A stretch of 64,000 nt of DNA from Salipaludibacillus daqingensis (lineage in GTDB: Bacteria > Bacillota > Bacilli > Bacillales > Salisediminibacteriaceae): assembly GCF_029891575.1 (NCBI RefSeq), contig NZ_JARZHF010000009.1:186001-250000 (forward strand), read 5' to 3'. The translations under genes were made by a program, and so were the position numbers. The notes below the pieces were generated by a model. That model saw nothing but the letters and a program-made list of their open reading frames with translations. It had not been told where the DNA came from and did not search any database. Of this stretch, positions 54,919 through 63,926 are shown piece after piece. The first letter of the stretch is position 1. The number at the start of each line of letters is the position of its first letter.

Positions 54919-55741
54919 TCTTTTTACCTCCCCACTGCCATCGGGAAGATGAACCATTTGTTTCTTGTTTTAATAAGGCATTTTCTAATATTTTCCGCAG
55001 AGTATCTTCGTCAATATTGCGATGAAGTTCTCCATTTTTCGTGACAGATATTCCTCCAGTTTCTTCAGAAACAGCTATCGTGATGGCATCCGTCACTTCA
55101 CTAACCCCTAAGGCTGCGCGGTGACGTGTTCCTAACTCTTTTGAGATAAACGGATTCTCTGAGAGAGGAAGGTAACAACCTGCTGCCATAATTTCATTGT
55201 TTTTCAAAATTACAGCCCCATCGTGCAAAGGAGTATTCGGAATAAATACGTTTATTAGTAATTCCGATGTTAATTTGGCATTCATTTGAATTCCCGTTTC
55301 AATATAATCATTCATCCCTGTTTCCCTCTCCAAGGAAATGAGTGCACCAATCCTGCGTTTGCCCATGTAGTTAGATGCTTTAATAATATGTTCCACTGTA
55401 TGTTTCACTTCTTCTTCATCAGCAATGTTGCTTGATTGGAATAAACGCCCTCTTCCTAATTGTTCCAACGCCCTTCTCAATTCAGGTTGAAAAATAATGA
55501 TAATCGCAAGTAAACCATAAGTAACAGCTTGTTGCATAATCCATTGGAGCGTATTCAAACCTAAGTACCCGCTCATAAACCAGACAGCCAAAATCACCGT
55601 GATCCCTTTGACAAGCTGCACGGCTCTCGTACCACGAATGACCATAATTAATTTATATATAACAAATGCGACCAATCCAATATCTAGGATTATCGCCAAT
55701 ATTCTCAATATTGAAATATCTTCAATCAATCGCTCAATCAT
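54911..55741 (-). CDS. cdaA: Diadenylate cyclase CdaA
   Basis: A 276-residue enzyme making c-di-AMP from two ATP. Three N-terminal membrane segments (about 10-75), then the DAC domain with LHDGAVILKNN and GTRHRAALGVSE, the catalytic and ATP-binding motifs. GGAGG lies before ATG 55741. c-di-AMP controls K+ and osmolyte transport; the K+/H+ antiporter at 13-14.5 kb is a possible target. Confidence 0.97.
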   Translation of the reverse strand: MIERLIEDISILRILAIILDIGLVAFVIYKLIMVIRGTRAVQLVKGITVILAVWFMSGYLGLNTLQWIMQQAVTYGLLAIIIIFQPELRRALEQLGRGRLFQSSNIADEEEVKHTVEHIIKASNYMGKRRIGALISLERETGMNDYIETGIQMNAKLTSELLINVFIPNTPLHDGAVILKNNEIMAAGCYLPLSENPFISKELGTRHRAALGVSEVTDAITIAVSEETGGISVTKNGELHRNIDEDTLRKILENALLKQETNGSSSRWQWGGKKNE

Positions 55742-56086
55742 ACGGTTTCCTCCAAAATCACATTTCTTCTTTAAATATGTACAGTCTGTTTTTATTATAA
55801 CACATTTTCTTCACACACTATTCGAAGGATGGTGGAAAATTATGTGGGAAAACATGTGATGATTATGTTTCTAAAAATGCTATTCGTCTCATTAATATTC
55901 CTAAATTAGGCTGGCACAAAAGCAGTTCTAAATGAAGAAAAAACGAGTTAGGATATATAATCCTGCCTCGTTTTTCTATAAATGTTTCGATATCATCGAT
56001 TCAAAGAGAGCAATAGGTAGCGATGTAAACCTAATTATTGAAAAAAAGGAGGTCTAAAATAATACTTTTGGGACAGTCCCTTTCAT
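55742..56086. other. Intergenic gap between cdaA and rsiW
   Basis: No gene. It holds the rsiW terminator at 55938-55975 and presumably the cdaA promoter. Confidence 0.5.
55938..55975 (-). terminator. sigW-rsiW terminator
   Basis: A hairpin of about 15 bp with two mismatches (AAAAACGAGTTAGGA with TCCTGCCTCGTTTTT), member of the family also at 10356, 22797 and 61618. Confidence 0.75.
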
Positions 56087-56740
56087 TTATCTGTTCTTTT
56101 CATCCTCGTCCGTATCACTATTATCAATGAACCCTACTACTTCAGAAAAGAACGATTTCGTTTCATACCATAACCAATGCATCGCTTGGTTAATTTCATT
56201 AATCTCACCTGAAACTTGATCGGCCGATGCCATGACATACTCTCCGTTTATGACTGTAATATTACCGGTAACTTCGCCGACAATTTCAATGTCTCCATTC
56301 CGAATAAGTAAATCACCTGTAATCCTTTCTCCTTCAGGAATAATAACAACTCCTCGAGCCTCATCCACGATGAATTGGCCATCCCCTTTAACAGTAATTT
56401 CTTTACTATCATCTCCAAATGTCGCAGAAAGACTAAGGATAAAGACAAGAAAGAAGGTGGCTGCAGTAATAATAAATGGATTCTTTCGAAACCAGTGTTT
56501 CCATTTTTGAGTTTTTGGTTGCTTGGGAAGTTGATTCATCACATTTTCTGTAAAGTTATCTGGAGCTTGAAAATGTGAAGTGCTTTGAATAATCGCAACT
56601 GTTTTTTTCAATTCCTTTAGATGATCTTCACAGTCCTTACATGACATAACATGGTTTTGTAACTGCTTTTTCTCTAAAAGGGTGATGTCATCATCTAAAT
56701 ATTTATGAATAAGAATTTTGTTTTCCTTTGAACAAGCCAT
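56087..56740 (-). CDS. rsiW: Anti-sigma-W factor RsiW
   Basis: A 217-residue single-pass protein. The cytoplasmic zinc anti-sigma domain has NHVMSCKDCEDHL (His-x3-Cys-x2-Cys); one membrane segment (about 88-107); an extracytoplasmic part with a bactofilin-like beta repeat (GDLLIRNGDIEIVGEVTGNITV). In Bacillus, regulated proteolysis by PrsW and RasP releases SigW. It lies 24 bases after sigW. Confidence 0.95.
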   Translation of the reverse strand: MACSKENKILIHKYLDDDITLLEKKQLQNHVMSCKDCEDHLKELKKTVAIIQSTSHFQAPDNFTENVMNQLPKQPKTQKWKHWFRKNPFIITAATFFLVFILSLSATFGDDSKEITVKGDGQFIVDEARGVVIIPEGERITGDLLIRNGDIEIVGEVTGNITVINGEYVMASADQVSGEINEINQAMHWLWYETKSFFSEVVGFIDNSDTDEDEKNR

Positions 56741-56764
56741 CTCTTCGTCTCCTTTCCACGACTA

Positions 56765-57325
56765 TCAGTCTTTCAATCGCTTTCGCAACGATTCTCTACC
56801 GCGATGTATCCGCGTTTTGACTGTTGCTACTGGAAGATTTAATATCTCACTAATTTCTTTCAACGAAAGGTCTTCCAAATACTTAAGGATAATGGCCGAA
56901 CGGTATTTTGGAGGAAGATGCAAGATTTCTTCTTGAATCCATTCCTGCATTTCCAACTGGACAACCTGATCTTCTGGCAGTTGTTCTTCCGTTGAGAATT
57001 GTGAATAATATGTTAAATCCTCAGTTCCTGCTACTTGATCTTCCAGATGAAAGTCTGGCTTTTTTTTACGAATCCGATCTATGGCTAAGTTAGTTGCAAT
57101 TCGAAAAAGCCACGTAGAAAATTTCCGATTTATATCGTAGGAGTCTATATTTGTATACGCTCTTAAAAAAGCCTCTTGAGCCACATCTTGAGACTCGTGG
57201 ACATTTCCGAGCATACGATAAACAATGTGATAGACTTTATCTTTGTACAAGTCCATCAACTCTGCAAACGCATCCTGATTCCCTTTTTTCACTTCTAAAA
57301 TAATTTTTTTTACGACGATATCCAT
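56765..57325 (-). CDS. sigW: ECF sigma factor SigW
   Basis: A 186-residue ECF sigma factor, same length as B. subtilis SigW. Region 2 (about 20-90) has AFAELMDLYKDKVYHIVYRM and region 4 (about 125-180) has LEDLSLKEISEILNLPVATVKTR. ATG 57325 follows GGAGG; a longer frame upstream is not needed. It directs genes for defence against wall-active compounds, including its own operon. Confidence 0.96.
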   Translation of the reverse strand: MDIVVKKIILEVKKGNQDAFAELMDLYKDKVYHIVYRMLGNVHESQDVAQEAFLRAYTNIDSYDINRKFSTWLFRIATNLAIDRIRKKKPDFHLEDQVAGTEDLTYYSQFSTEEQLPEDQVVQLEMQEWIQEEILHLPPKYRSAIILKYLEDLSLKEISEILNLPVATVKTRIHRGRESLRKRLKD

Positions 57326-57362
57326 CCCGAATAACCTCCGCTTCACTGCGGTTACCACCTTA

Positions 57363-57389
57363 TACGTTCCCCAACAATGATAGGTTTCA
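57363..57389 (-). promoter_or_regulatory. SigW-dependent autoregulatory promoter
   Basis: On the - strand TGAAAC (57389-57384), 17 bases, CGTA (57366-57363), the B. subtilis SigW consensus. It lies just upstream of sigW. Confidence 0.85.
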
Positions 57390-57568
57390 TTTTCTCATTA
57401 ATAATTCTATCACTTCATCTGTGGAAAAACATGTATTTCAATAAAATCCATGTTTACTAAATTTTAGAATTGGGAAATTAAAAGTAAACTTAGTATTAAG
57501 TTGTAATAACAGATGGATAAAAAGTACTATTTCAGCTACTCAACTAATGAATAAGGAGGTTGTCAACC

Positions 57569-57745
57569 ATGGCACTCCAGCCCAGCACAGCTACCGAGTT
57601 ACTAAGAGAAATTGAATCCGTTCGTAATAAAATGAACGAACTGTCTTCTCATAAGAATCGAACGTCAAAAGAAGTGATTGAATTAAGTATGTATTTAGAT
57701 AAACTTCTTAATGAATACGAAATGTTGTATAAGGAGAAGCAATAG
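57569..57745 (+). CDS. Spo0E-like Spo0A~P phosphatase
   Basis: A 58-residue two-helix protein with the signature IELSMYLDKLLNEYEMLY (Ser-x-x-Leu-Asp core). Spo0E-type phosphatases dephosphorylate Spo0A~P and delay sporulation. ATG 57569 follows AAGGAGG. Which of Spo0E, YisI or YnzD it corresponds to cannot be told. Confidence 0.85.
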   Translation: MALQPSTATELLREIESVRNKMNELSSHKNRTSKEVIELSMYLDKLLNEYEMLYKEKQ

Positions 57746-57761
57746 CGTTTGGTAGTAAAAT

Positions 57762-57785
57762 CGATCTTTCAAGATCGGTTTTTTT
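57762..57785 (+). terminator. Terminator of the Spo0E-like gene
   Basis: CGATCTT pairs with AAGATCG (57762-57768 with 57771-57777), followed by GTTTTTTT. Confidence 0.85.
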
Positions 57786-57861
57786 ATCGATCTCTCACCT
57801 CTTATATGGGTTTGTTCCAGTCAAGTATCACGTATATTAGTTACAAAATAGCAAAAAAAAT

Positions 57862-57881
57862 CTTTGGATCATCATCCAAAG
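57862..57881 (-). terminator. Terminator after tRNA-Ala
   Basis: CTTTGGAT pairs with ATCCAAAG, then ATTTTTTTT on the - strand. Confidence 0.85.
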
Positions 57882-57895
57882 AAAAATTGTTTATT

Positions 57896-57971
57896 TGGTG
57901 GAGCCTAGCGGGATCGAACCGCTGACCTCCTGCGTGCAAAGCAGGCGCTCTCCCAGCTGAGCTAAGGCCCC
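57896..57971 (-). tRNA. tRNA-Ala(TGC)
   Basis: A 76-base gene including encoded CCA. Acceptor GGGGCCT, anticodon TGC between CTGCT and AGCAG-type arms, T-arm GGTTCGATC. Confidence 0.95.
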
Positions 57972-58026
57972 TTGTTGTTATTTCAATGGTCTAGCTGAAA
58001 GTGTAAATAATTGGAATTTAATCCCT

Positions 58027-58128
<102 letters not shown>

Positions 58129-58270
58129 ATATCGTTGTCAAAAAATTTAATGTCATTCTCAATTTATTTTTCTACTTTATATCGTAATAAATAACTTACC
58201 CTTTTTTAATAAGAACTATGCATCAATAAACTACTCTCTTTAGCTGTATAGAGTAAATAGACATAGAAAA

Positions 58271-58291
58271 AAATTGCTTCGATAGCAATTT
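58271..58291 (-). terminator. Terminator after tRNA-Glu
   Basis: AAATTGC pairs with GCAATTT, followed by a T run on the - strand. It separates 5S-Asn-Thr-Glu from Gln-Ala. Confidence 0.8.
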
Positions 58292-58303
58292 GTCTGAAAA
58301 ATA

Positions 58304-58378
58304 TGGTGACCCGTACGGGATTCGAACCCGTGTTACCGCCGTGAAAGGGCGGTGTCTTAACCACTTGACCAACGGGCC
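58304..58378 (-). tRNA. tRNA-Glu(TTC)
   Basis: A 75-base gene with encoded CCA. Acceptor GGCCCGT, anticodon TTC in CTTTCAC, T-arm GGTTCGAAT. Confidence 0.95.
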
Positions 58379-58394
58379 TCTATAACGCTTCTTT

Positions 58395-58470
58395 TGGAGC
58401 TTCCTAGCGGGCTTGAACCGCTGACCTCATCCTTACCATGGATGCGCTCTACCAACTGAGCTAAGGAAGC
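58395..58470 (-). tRNA. tRNA-Thr(GGT)
   Basis: A 76-base gene with encoded CCA. Acceptor GCTTCCT, anticodon GGT in the loop ATGGTAA, T-arm GGTTCAAGC. Confidence 0.95.
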
Positions 58471-58471
58471 A

Positions 58472-58546
58472 TGGCTCCACAGGTAGGATTCGAACCTACG
58501 ACCGATCGGTTAACAGCCGATAGCTCTACCACTGAGCTACTGTGGA
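58472..58546 (-). tRNA. tRNA-Asn(GTT)
   Basis: A 75-base gene with encoded CCA. Acceptor TCCACAG, anticodon GTT in CTGTTAA, T-arm GGTTCGAAT. Confidence 0.95.
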
Positions 58547-58624
58547 ATAATGTTTTATATAAGCTGCGAATCTCTTCGCCACCTTCGTCCTGACTATGTG
58601 AAACACATCCCTTAAGAAAGGGTG

Positions 58625-58740
<116 letters not shown>

Positions 58741-58784
58741 AACTCTGTTCACAAAGATCTTATCTTGTTTGTGAGACATTTGAT

Positions 58785-58813
58785 ATCTTACTATCTTTCG
58801 GCGAAAAATTCAA
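58785..58813 (-). promoter_or_regulatory. Promoter for the solitary 5S-tRNA operon
   Basis: On the - strand, TTGAAT (58813-58808), 17 bases, TAAGAT (58790-58785). About 38 bases of leader precede the 5S. Confidence 0.6.
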
Positions 58814-58819
58814 GTGTAT

Positions 58820-59074
58820 TTAATAATTTTTTTTAGATTTATTTTTTATAGGCTTTTCATTGGGCTTTGGTCTTCTAATATATTTACACAACTCTGTTTT
58901 AGAGGCAAACCTTTTATAAATCTTAAAAATAATTTGATACCGTTCTTCCATTGAGCTTCGAATAAGTCCATCGATTCTTTCATCAGATAAATCAAGAAGA
59001 AGTTCTTCTAGCTCTCGTTTCAATAAATACTCTGTCTCTTCCGCTTCTTTATGATTCAACATTAATCCGAACAT
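58820..59074 (-). CDS. Conserved small Bacillus protein of unknown function
   Basis: An 84-residue highly charged helical protein (HKEAEETEYLLKRELEELLL, SSMEERYQIIFKIYKRF) with a Lys-rich tail. Similar proteins lie between pdaB and the rrn operon in other Bacilli. The start is ATG 59074, with AGAGGTGATG upstream. No function is known. Confidence 0.7.
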   Translation of the reverse strand: MFGLMLNHKEAEETEYLLKRELEELLLDLSDERIDGLIRSSMEERYQIIFKIYKRFASKTELCKYIRRPKPNEKPIKNKSKKNY

Positions 59075-59189
59075 ATCATCACCTCTTACCTTTCTGATAG
59101 AAATTATTTTCTATTTCCTCTCTTTTTATTCATAATTGCCTGTCCCTCGAATACATATTAGGTAAACAGGGACAAGGGGGCAACACAGT

Positions 59190-59957
59190 ATGAATTTTAT
59201 TTGGGTCTGGAATGCGAAAACGTTAAAAAGATATATGATTATTGGAATTGCGGCTTTTTTCACCGCTGGGATTTTATTCGTCGAATCACCATTACTACCG
59301 GTCTTCTCTCCTGGTGATGGAGAGGAACCTGTTGCTATTCATAGGGTGGAAGCGGAACACCCTGAACTAGCTTTAACATTTGACATTAGCTGGGGAGAAC
59401 AGCAGTTGGGGCCAATTTTAGATGTGCTCGAAGACAAAAACATTGACCACGCAACTTTTTTCGTATCAGCAGCTTGGGCTGAACGTCACCCTGACCTTCT
59501 TGAGTCTATTGTTGATGCTGGTTATGAAATTGGAAGCCACGGTTATCGTCACGAACATTATACTGGTTGGGAAGAAGAAGACATAAAAAAAGATATTCAG
59601 CAGGCACATCGAATATTATCGGAGTTGACTGACGAACCGCCACAATTATTAAGGCCACCAAACGGGAGTTTTGATAGACGAGTTCTGCAAGTTGCCGAAT
59701 CTATGAATTACGATGTGATTCACTGGAGCATCCATTCTCATGATTGGGAAAACCCAGGAGTTGATGCCATCGTAGAAAATGCAACAACAAATATTTCAAA
59801 TGGAGATATTCTCTTATTCCATGCATCAGACTCAGCAAAACAAACGCCTGAAGCACTGCCTATTGCCTTGGATAAATTAGAAAGTGATGGTTACTCTTTT
59901 GTTTCCATTTCACAATTAATGACCGGCGTAGAAATGGAAGCGGAAGAAATTGATTAA
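59190..59957 (+). CDS. pdaB: Sporulation polysaccharide deacetylase PdaB
   Basis: A 255-residue NodB-type deacetylase with an N-terminal membrane anchor (about 15-32). LTFDISWGEQ (motif 1; Asp-Ile in place of the typical Asp-Asp), GSHGYRHEHY (His/His metal site), LLRPPNGSFD, and the final strand FHASDSAKQT. PdaB is needed for spore cortex integrity in Bacillus. GGGGG lies before ATG 59190. Confidence 0.93.
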   Translation: MNFIWVWNAKTLKRYMIIGIAAFFTAGILFVESPLLPVFSPGDGEEPVAIHRVEAEHPELALTFDISWGEQQLGPILDVLEDKNIDHATFFVSAAWAERHPDLLESIVDAGYEIGSHGYRHEHYTGWEEEDIKKDIQQAHRILSELTDEPPQLLRPPNGSFDRRVLQVAESMNYDVIHWSIHSHDWENPGVDAIVENATTNISNGDILLFHASDSAKQTPEALPIALDKLESDGYSFVSISQLMTGVEMEAEEID

Positions 59958-60018
59958 AATAATGCTGTGCTGTTTTTAGCGGCTTAAATATAAATCTTAT
60001 GACCAGTAAGTCATAAAT

Positions 60019-60053
60019 AAAGCTCAGCCCGATTATTTTCGGGACTGAGCTTT
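60019..60053. terminator. Bidirectional pdaB/kbaA terminator
   Basis: Arms AAAGCTCAG and CTGAGCTTT, with CCCGA and TCGGG inside, flanked by T-rich runs on both sides. It overlaps the last kbaA codons. Confidence 0.85.
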
Positions 60054-60719
60054 ATTTTTTCCTTTTTTGTTTCTTGTCTTATTCGCCACTTTTTCTTTTT
60101 CCTTTACTTCACTCACACTTGGCTGTTTTCCATTTGGTTGCCTATGTAAATGATGAAGCACGAGAATTTGCCACGTATTTGCTACAAGCAAAGGAACGAT
60201 AGCTGTTAATAAAAACGTAAAATCATTTTCTCTTAACGCTGGAATCCACTCAATCAACGTAACAACTACAATAAAGAAAAGTGCAGGAATAAATGCTGAT
60301 CGATCCGTCTCTTTACTTTTTATTGTTGCAACAATGACTCCATACCCAAGAAGCATGAGTGGCATCCAAATATAGCCAAACAAGGATTCTCCTTCTGCAG
60401 CAAAGAAATAATGTCTAAAAAACATCAGATCAAACAAAGCAAATGCAATTAAAACAACTTGTACTTTGTTCCACAGTTTTACGGATTTAAAAATACCTAA
60501 CCCAAAACGATGAATTGTTAAGTAAGCAAAGAAACCCATTTGCGCAATGACTGTCCAAATTGCTGATGTAATGATGACCATCGTTACGCCACCAAAACGT
60601 AGATTACTTAAATCATTCATATGTGTTTGCCAGTCTAAAATCATTCCAACGATAAAACCGGCGGTCGTTCCGATTAAAAAGGTTGTATTAAATAAAAATA
60701 CCACTTTTCTAGAATTCAA
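60033..60719 (-). CDS. kbaA: KinB-signalling activator KbaA
   Basis: A 228-residue membrane protein with about six segments and a Lys/Arg-rich C-terminal tail. Its start MNSRKVVFLFNTTFLIGTTAG, context between pdaB and gerD, and length match KbaA, required for activation of the sporulation kinase KinB. The start codon is TTG, with GGGAGG 8 bases upstream. Confidence 0.9.
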   Translation of the reverse strand: MNSRKVVFLFNTTFLIGTTAGFIVGMILDWQTHMNDLSNLRFGGVTMVIITSAIWTVIAQMGFFAYLTIHRFGLGIFKSVKLWNKVQVVLIAFALFDLMFFRHYFFAAEGESLFGYIWMPLMLLGYGVIVATIKSKETDRSAFIPALFFIVVVTLIEWIPALRENDFTFLLTAIVPLLVANTWQILVLHHLHRQPNGKQPSVSEVKEKEKVANKTRNKKGKNKAQSRK

Positions 60720-60926
60720 TTGATTTTCCTCCCACTACTTTTCATCCATTCTCTATTGTATCAAAGTTTGAATTTAGCATGCCAGTTTTTATGTTCATTT
60801 CATGTACTTCCGACTACATAATGATTGATCGAACTTTTTTTTACAAATATACCTATATAGCTTTGTATAAAATTCCTTCTCTACTCTCATATTAAAGACA
60901 GAGATGATGAAAGGAGCACGGCCCTC

Positions 60927-61598
60927 ATGAAAAAAAAAGCCATATTCTTACTTATATTATTCTGTGCGACGACGATATTTGGATGCGCCGCGTTAGAAGA
61001 TACAAATACGACCCAACCAGATTATGAAGATACGAAGCGAATGGTCGTAGACATGCTCCAAACAGAAGAAGGGAAAAAAGCGATTCAGGAAGTGTTGAAG
61101 GAAGATGAAGTGAAAGAAGAACTGATAATGGAACAAGAATTTATAAAAGATACGATTGAACAGACATTGGCTTCTGAAGAGGGAAAAACGTACTGGCAAG
61201 AATTGATGAAGGACCCTGAATTCGCAAAAACATTTGCCGAGAGTCTTCAAGAAGAAAACGAACAATTGTTAAAAGGATTGATGAAAGATCCTGAATATCA
61301 ATCGATGATGATAGAGATATTATCAGATCCTGAAATGGAAGAACATTATGTGGAACTCACGAAATCAAAGGATTACAGAAAGGAGATTCAAGCCGTCGTT
61401 ACACAAGCGATGGAAAGCCCTCTTTTTGTCGCTAGAGTCAACGATCTGTTAAAAGAAATTGCAAAACAAGAATTAAAAAGTCCTGAACCTGCTGAAGAAG
61501 GTAGTGGAGAAGAAGAAGAAGGTGGCGGTGAAGGTGGAGGAGAAGAAGGCGGCGGTAGTAATGAAGGGGAAGACAATGAAGAAGGATTAGGTTTTTAA
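60927..61598 (+). CDS. gerD: Spore germination lipoprotein GerD
   Basis: A 223-residue lipoprotein with lipobox IFGC (Cys about residue 20), a helical body with repeats such as MLQTEEGKKAI and LMKDPEFAKTF and LMKDPEYQSMM, and a Gly/Glu-rich tail. GerD organises nutrient germinant receptors in the inner spore membrane. AAGGAG precedes ATG 60927. Confidence 0.93.
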   Translation: MKKKAIFLLILFCATTIFGCAALEDTNTTQPDYEDTKRMVVDMLQTEEGKKAIQEVLKEDEVKEELIMEQEFIKDTIEQTLASEEGKTYWQELMKDPEFAKTFAESLQEENEQLLKGLMKDPEYQSMMIEILSDPEMEEHYVELTKSKDYRKEIQAVVTQAMESPLFVARVNDLLKEIAKQELKSPEPAEEGSGEEEEGGGEGGGEEGGGSNEGEDNEEGLGF

Positions 61599-61617
61599 TT
61601 GATATAGGGACCTTAGA

Positions 61618-61655
61618 AAAACGATGTAGAATCGTATTTTCTGCCTCGTTTTTTT
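61618..61655 (+). terminator. gerD terminator
   Basis: AAAACGATGTAGA pairs with TCTGCCTCGTTTT with two mismatches, then TTTT. Related to the hairpins at 10356 and 55938. Confidence 0.65.
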
Positions 61656-61690
61656 ATATGATAGGATGGTCAATGTTCTCTAGACTTCTT

Positions 61691-61886
61691 AATCAAATCG
61701 GTATAGATAGAGGTAGGATCTAAAGTATCGTTTTACTTTACTAGGGATAGAGAATTATTTCTATGTCTTACTCCCCTTCGACAGTCGATTCTGCTTCCTT
61801 CGGGCTCTATCTCTTGATTATGCACCCCTCCACCGGGAGGAACCATCAATCTAAGTTATGTAACATAAAAAAGACCACATATTTAA
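61691..61886. repeat. Dispersed intergenic repeat, copy B
   Basis: Similar to 10429-10668; see that entry for the shared blocks. Together with the hairpin before it, it fills the gap between gerD and salA. Confidence 0.7.
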
Positions 61887-61911
61887 GAATTTTGGTAGTG
61901 CCAAATAAGAA

Positions 61912-61949
61912 AACCCCCTTTTATCAGAAAAAACCTGATAAAGGGGGTT
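61912..61949 (-). terminator. salA terminator
   Basis: A long stem (AACCCCCTTTTATCAG with CTGATAAAGGGGGTT) placed after the stop at 61960, T-rich on the - strand. Confidence 0.85.
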
Positions 61950-61959
61950 ATTTGTTTCG

Positions 61960-63012
61960 TTATCCTTCTATTTTTTGGATGACTTTCTTCGCCATCTCTG
62001 TGTAAATCTTACCAATTTGGTGATCTTTGTCGTATACAGATGGAGCAAAATTTTCTTCGTCAATTTCTGGTTGTCCTAGAGGAATGTTCGACAGGACTTC
62101 TGTTTGAAGTTCTTCAGCTAACTTATCTCCTCCGCCTTTACCAAAGACGTATTCTTTCTCACCTGTTAATTTACTTTCGAAGTATGCCATGTTTTCCACA
62201 ACACCGAGAATTTCATGATCTGTTTTCAATGCCATTGCCCCAGCTCGTGCAGCAACGAATGCAGCTGTTGCGTGCGGAGTTGTAACGACAATTTCCTTGG
62301 ACTGAGGAAGCATAGAGTGGATATCTAATGCCACATCCCCTGTACCTGGTGGTAAGTCAAGGATCAAATAGTCTAAATCATCCCACTCCACTTCGTTGAA
62401 GAAGTTATTTAACATTTTTCCAAGCATCGGTCCACGCCAAATAATTGGAGAATTATCTTCTACAAAGAATCCCATGGAAATAACTTGAACGTCAAAGCGA
62501 GTAACAGGATAAATGCGCTGCCCTAAAACTTTCGGGCGCTCTTCAATACCCATCATATCTGGAACACTGAAGCCGTAAATGTCTGCATCAATAATCCCGA
62601 CTTTTTTCCCTTCGCGAGCTAATGATGTTGCAAGGTTAACCGACACGGTTGATTTCCCTACGCCACCTTTACCACTTGTGACAGCAATAAACGTCGTACT
62701 CTTATTATCAAGAAGAGACTTCCCTTCTTCTTCTTCAGCACCAGCTCCACCATGCTTTTCAATTTCTTCATCTGACAATTTTTCGAAACGAAGACCTACG
62801 GAATCAGCACCTGCACTTTTCACTGCAGCAACGACTTCTTGTTGAAGCTGCATTTGTTCAGCCGTTCCAGGTTGCGCAATCGCCAATTTCAAACTAACAA
62901 GCTTTTCCTTGATTTTAACTTCCTTTACCGCATCTATTTCCAATAACGGTTTGTTTAAATGTGGGTCTTGGACAGATTCGAGAGCTTTTAATACTTGTTC
63001 TTCTGTTAACAT
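61960..63012 (-). CDS. salA: Mrp/NBP35-family ATPase SalA
   Basis: A 350-residue protein: N-terminal MIP18-like domain (about 1-75), then a deviant Walker A ATPase with VTSGKGGVGKSTVSVNLA (about 112-129), IIDADIYGFSVPDMMG and LPPGTGDVALD. The Cys-x-x-Cys of Fe-S Mrp proteins is replaced by NMAYFESKLTGEKEYVFG, as in B. subtilis SalA, which acts as a DNA-binding regulator rather than an Fe-S carrier. Position beside gerD and cwlD agrees. Confidence 0.93.
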   Translation of the reverse strand: MLTEEQVLKALESVQDPHLNKPLLEIDAVKEVKIKEKLVSLKLAIAQPGTAEQMQLQQEVVAAVKSAGADSVGLRFEKLSDEEIEKHGGAGAEEEEGKSLLDNKSTTFIAVTSGKGGVGKSTVSVNLATSLAREGKKVGIIDADIYGFSVPDMMGIEERPKVLGQRIYPVTRFDVQVISMGFFVEDNSPIIWRGPMLGKMLNNFFNEVEWDDLDYLILDLPPGTGDVALDIHSMLPQSKEIVVTTPHATAAFVAARAGAMALKTDHEILGVVENMAYFESKLTGEKEYVFGKGGGDKLAEELQTEVLSNIPLGQPEIDEENFAPSVYDKDHQIGKIYTEMAKKVIQKIEG

Positions 63013-63129
63013 CGTGACACCATCCTTTATATAATCGGTTATGTATTCGGTTCCACTACGTGGATAATTATAACATACATAAACCGTGGCTATGTTGATT
63101 TAGATCACACATTATATAGAAAAAAGAGC

Positions 63130-63852
63130 CTACCCTTGTTCGTCAGGCAAAGGCTCATTATTCGTATATCGTAAAATCCCGTTATAAATCGAAGCTGCAA
63201 CTTTTTGTTGATAGTCCGTCGTATCCAGTGCTTCTGCTTCCGCTGGATTGGAGAGGAATCCGACTTCGATTAAAGCACCTGGAATCGTCGCTTGTTGAAT
63301 GAGATAAACATTTTGAATCGGTTTAGCAAGCCTTGTTGTGTTTTCTAAATTCCTGACAAGCTCCCCTTGAACATGTTTTGCAAGCTGCTCATTTCCTTCT
63401 ATTGCCCGATTATAAAACGTTTGTGCGCCGCTCCATTTCGATTCACCAATGGCATTTAAATGGAGACTAACGAACATATCGGCATCTGAATGATTAATTA
63501 ATCTCACTCTTTCTTTCAGATCCTCAACCTTCCTTGATCGTACTTTTTTAGTGTCGGAAGCAGCTAAATCCTTGTCTTCTTCTCTTGTCATAATGACAAG
63601 TGCTCCAGCCTCTTGCAAATAGTCACGGAGATGTAAGCTTATTTCAAGACTAATATCTTTTTCTAACAACCCTGTTTTTGAACTGGCACCTCCATCTATG
63701 CCACCGTGTCCCGGGTCAAGAATGACCATTTTTCCTGAAAGAGGCAACCCGTAACCAGTAGAATCCTCCGTACTTTTGAACAAAGGAATAACTGCCATAC
63801 CTATTGCCACAACCAAGGCCACTGCTATCAATCCCCACCATTTTTTCATCAT
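63130..63852 (-). CDS. cwlD: N-acetylmuramoyl-L-alanine amidase CwlD
   Basis: About 240 residues: N-terminal anchor (about 5-24), then Amidase_3 with VILDPGHGGIDGGA (zinc His), LEKDISLEISLHL (zinc Glu), FVSLHLNAI (zinc His) and PGALIEVGFLSNP (catalytic Glu). With PdaA it makes muramic-delta-lactam in the spore cortex. ATG 63852 or the next ATG 63849 follows GGAGGGG. Confidence 0.95.
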   Translation of the reverse strand: MMKKWWGLIAVALVVAIGMAVIPLFKSTEDSTGYGLPLSGKMVILDPGHGGIDGGASSKTGLLEKDISLEISLHLRDYLQEAGALVIMTREEDKDLAASDTKKVRSRKVEDLKERVRLINHSDADMFVSLHLNAIGESKWSGAQTFYNRAIEGNEQLAKHVQGELVRNLENTTRLAKPIQNVYLIQQATIPGALIEVGFLSNPAEAEALDTTDYQQKVAASIYNGILRYTNNEPLPDEQG

Positions 63853-63926
63853 CTTCCCCTCCTTGCCTGTACTATATATATGGGACAAGGGGGAAATTAT
63901 GAGTAATTTTTACTGTCGCAAATCAA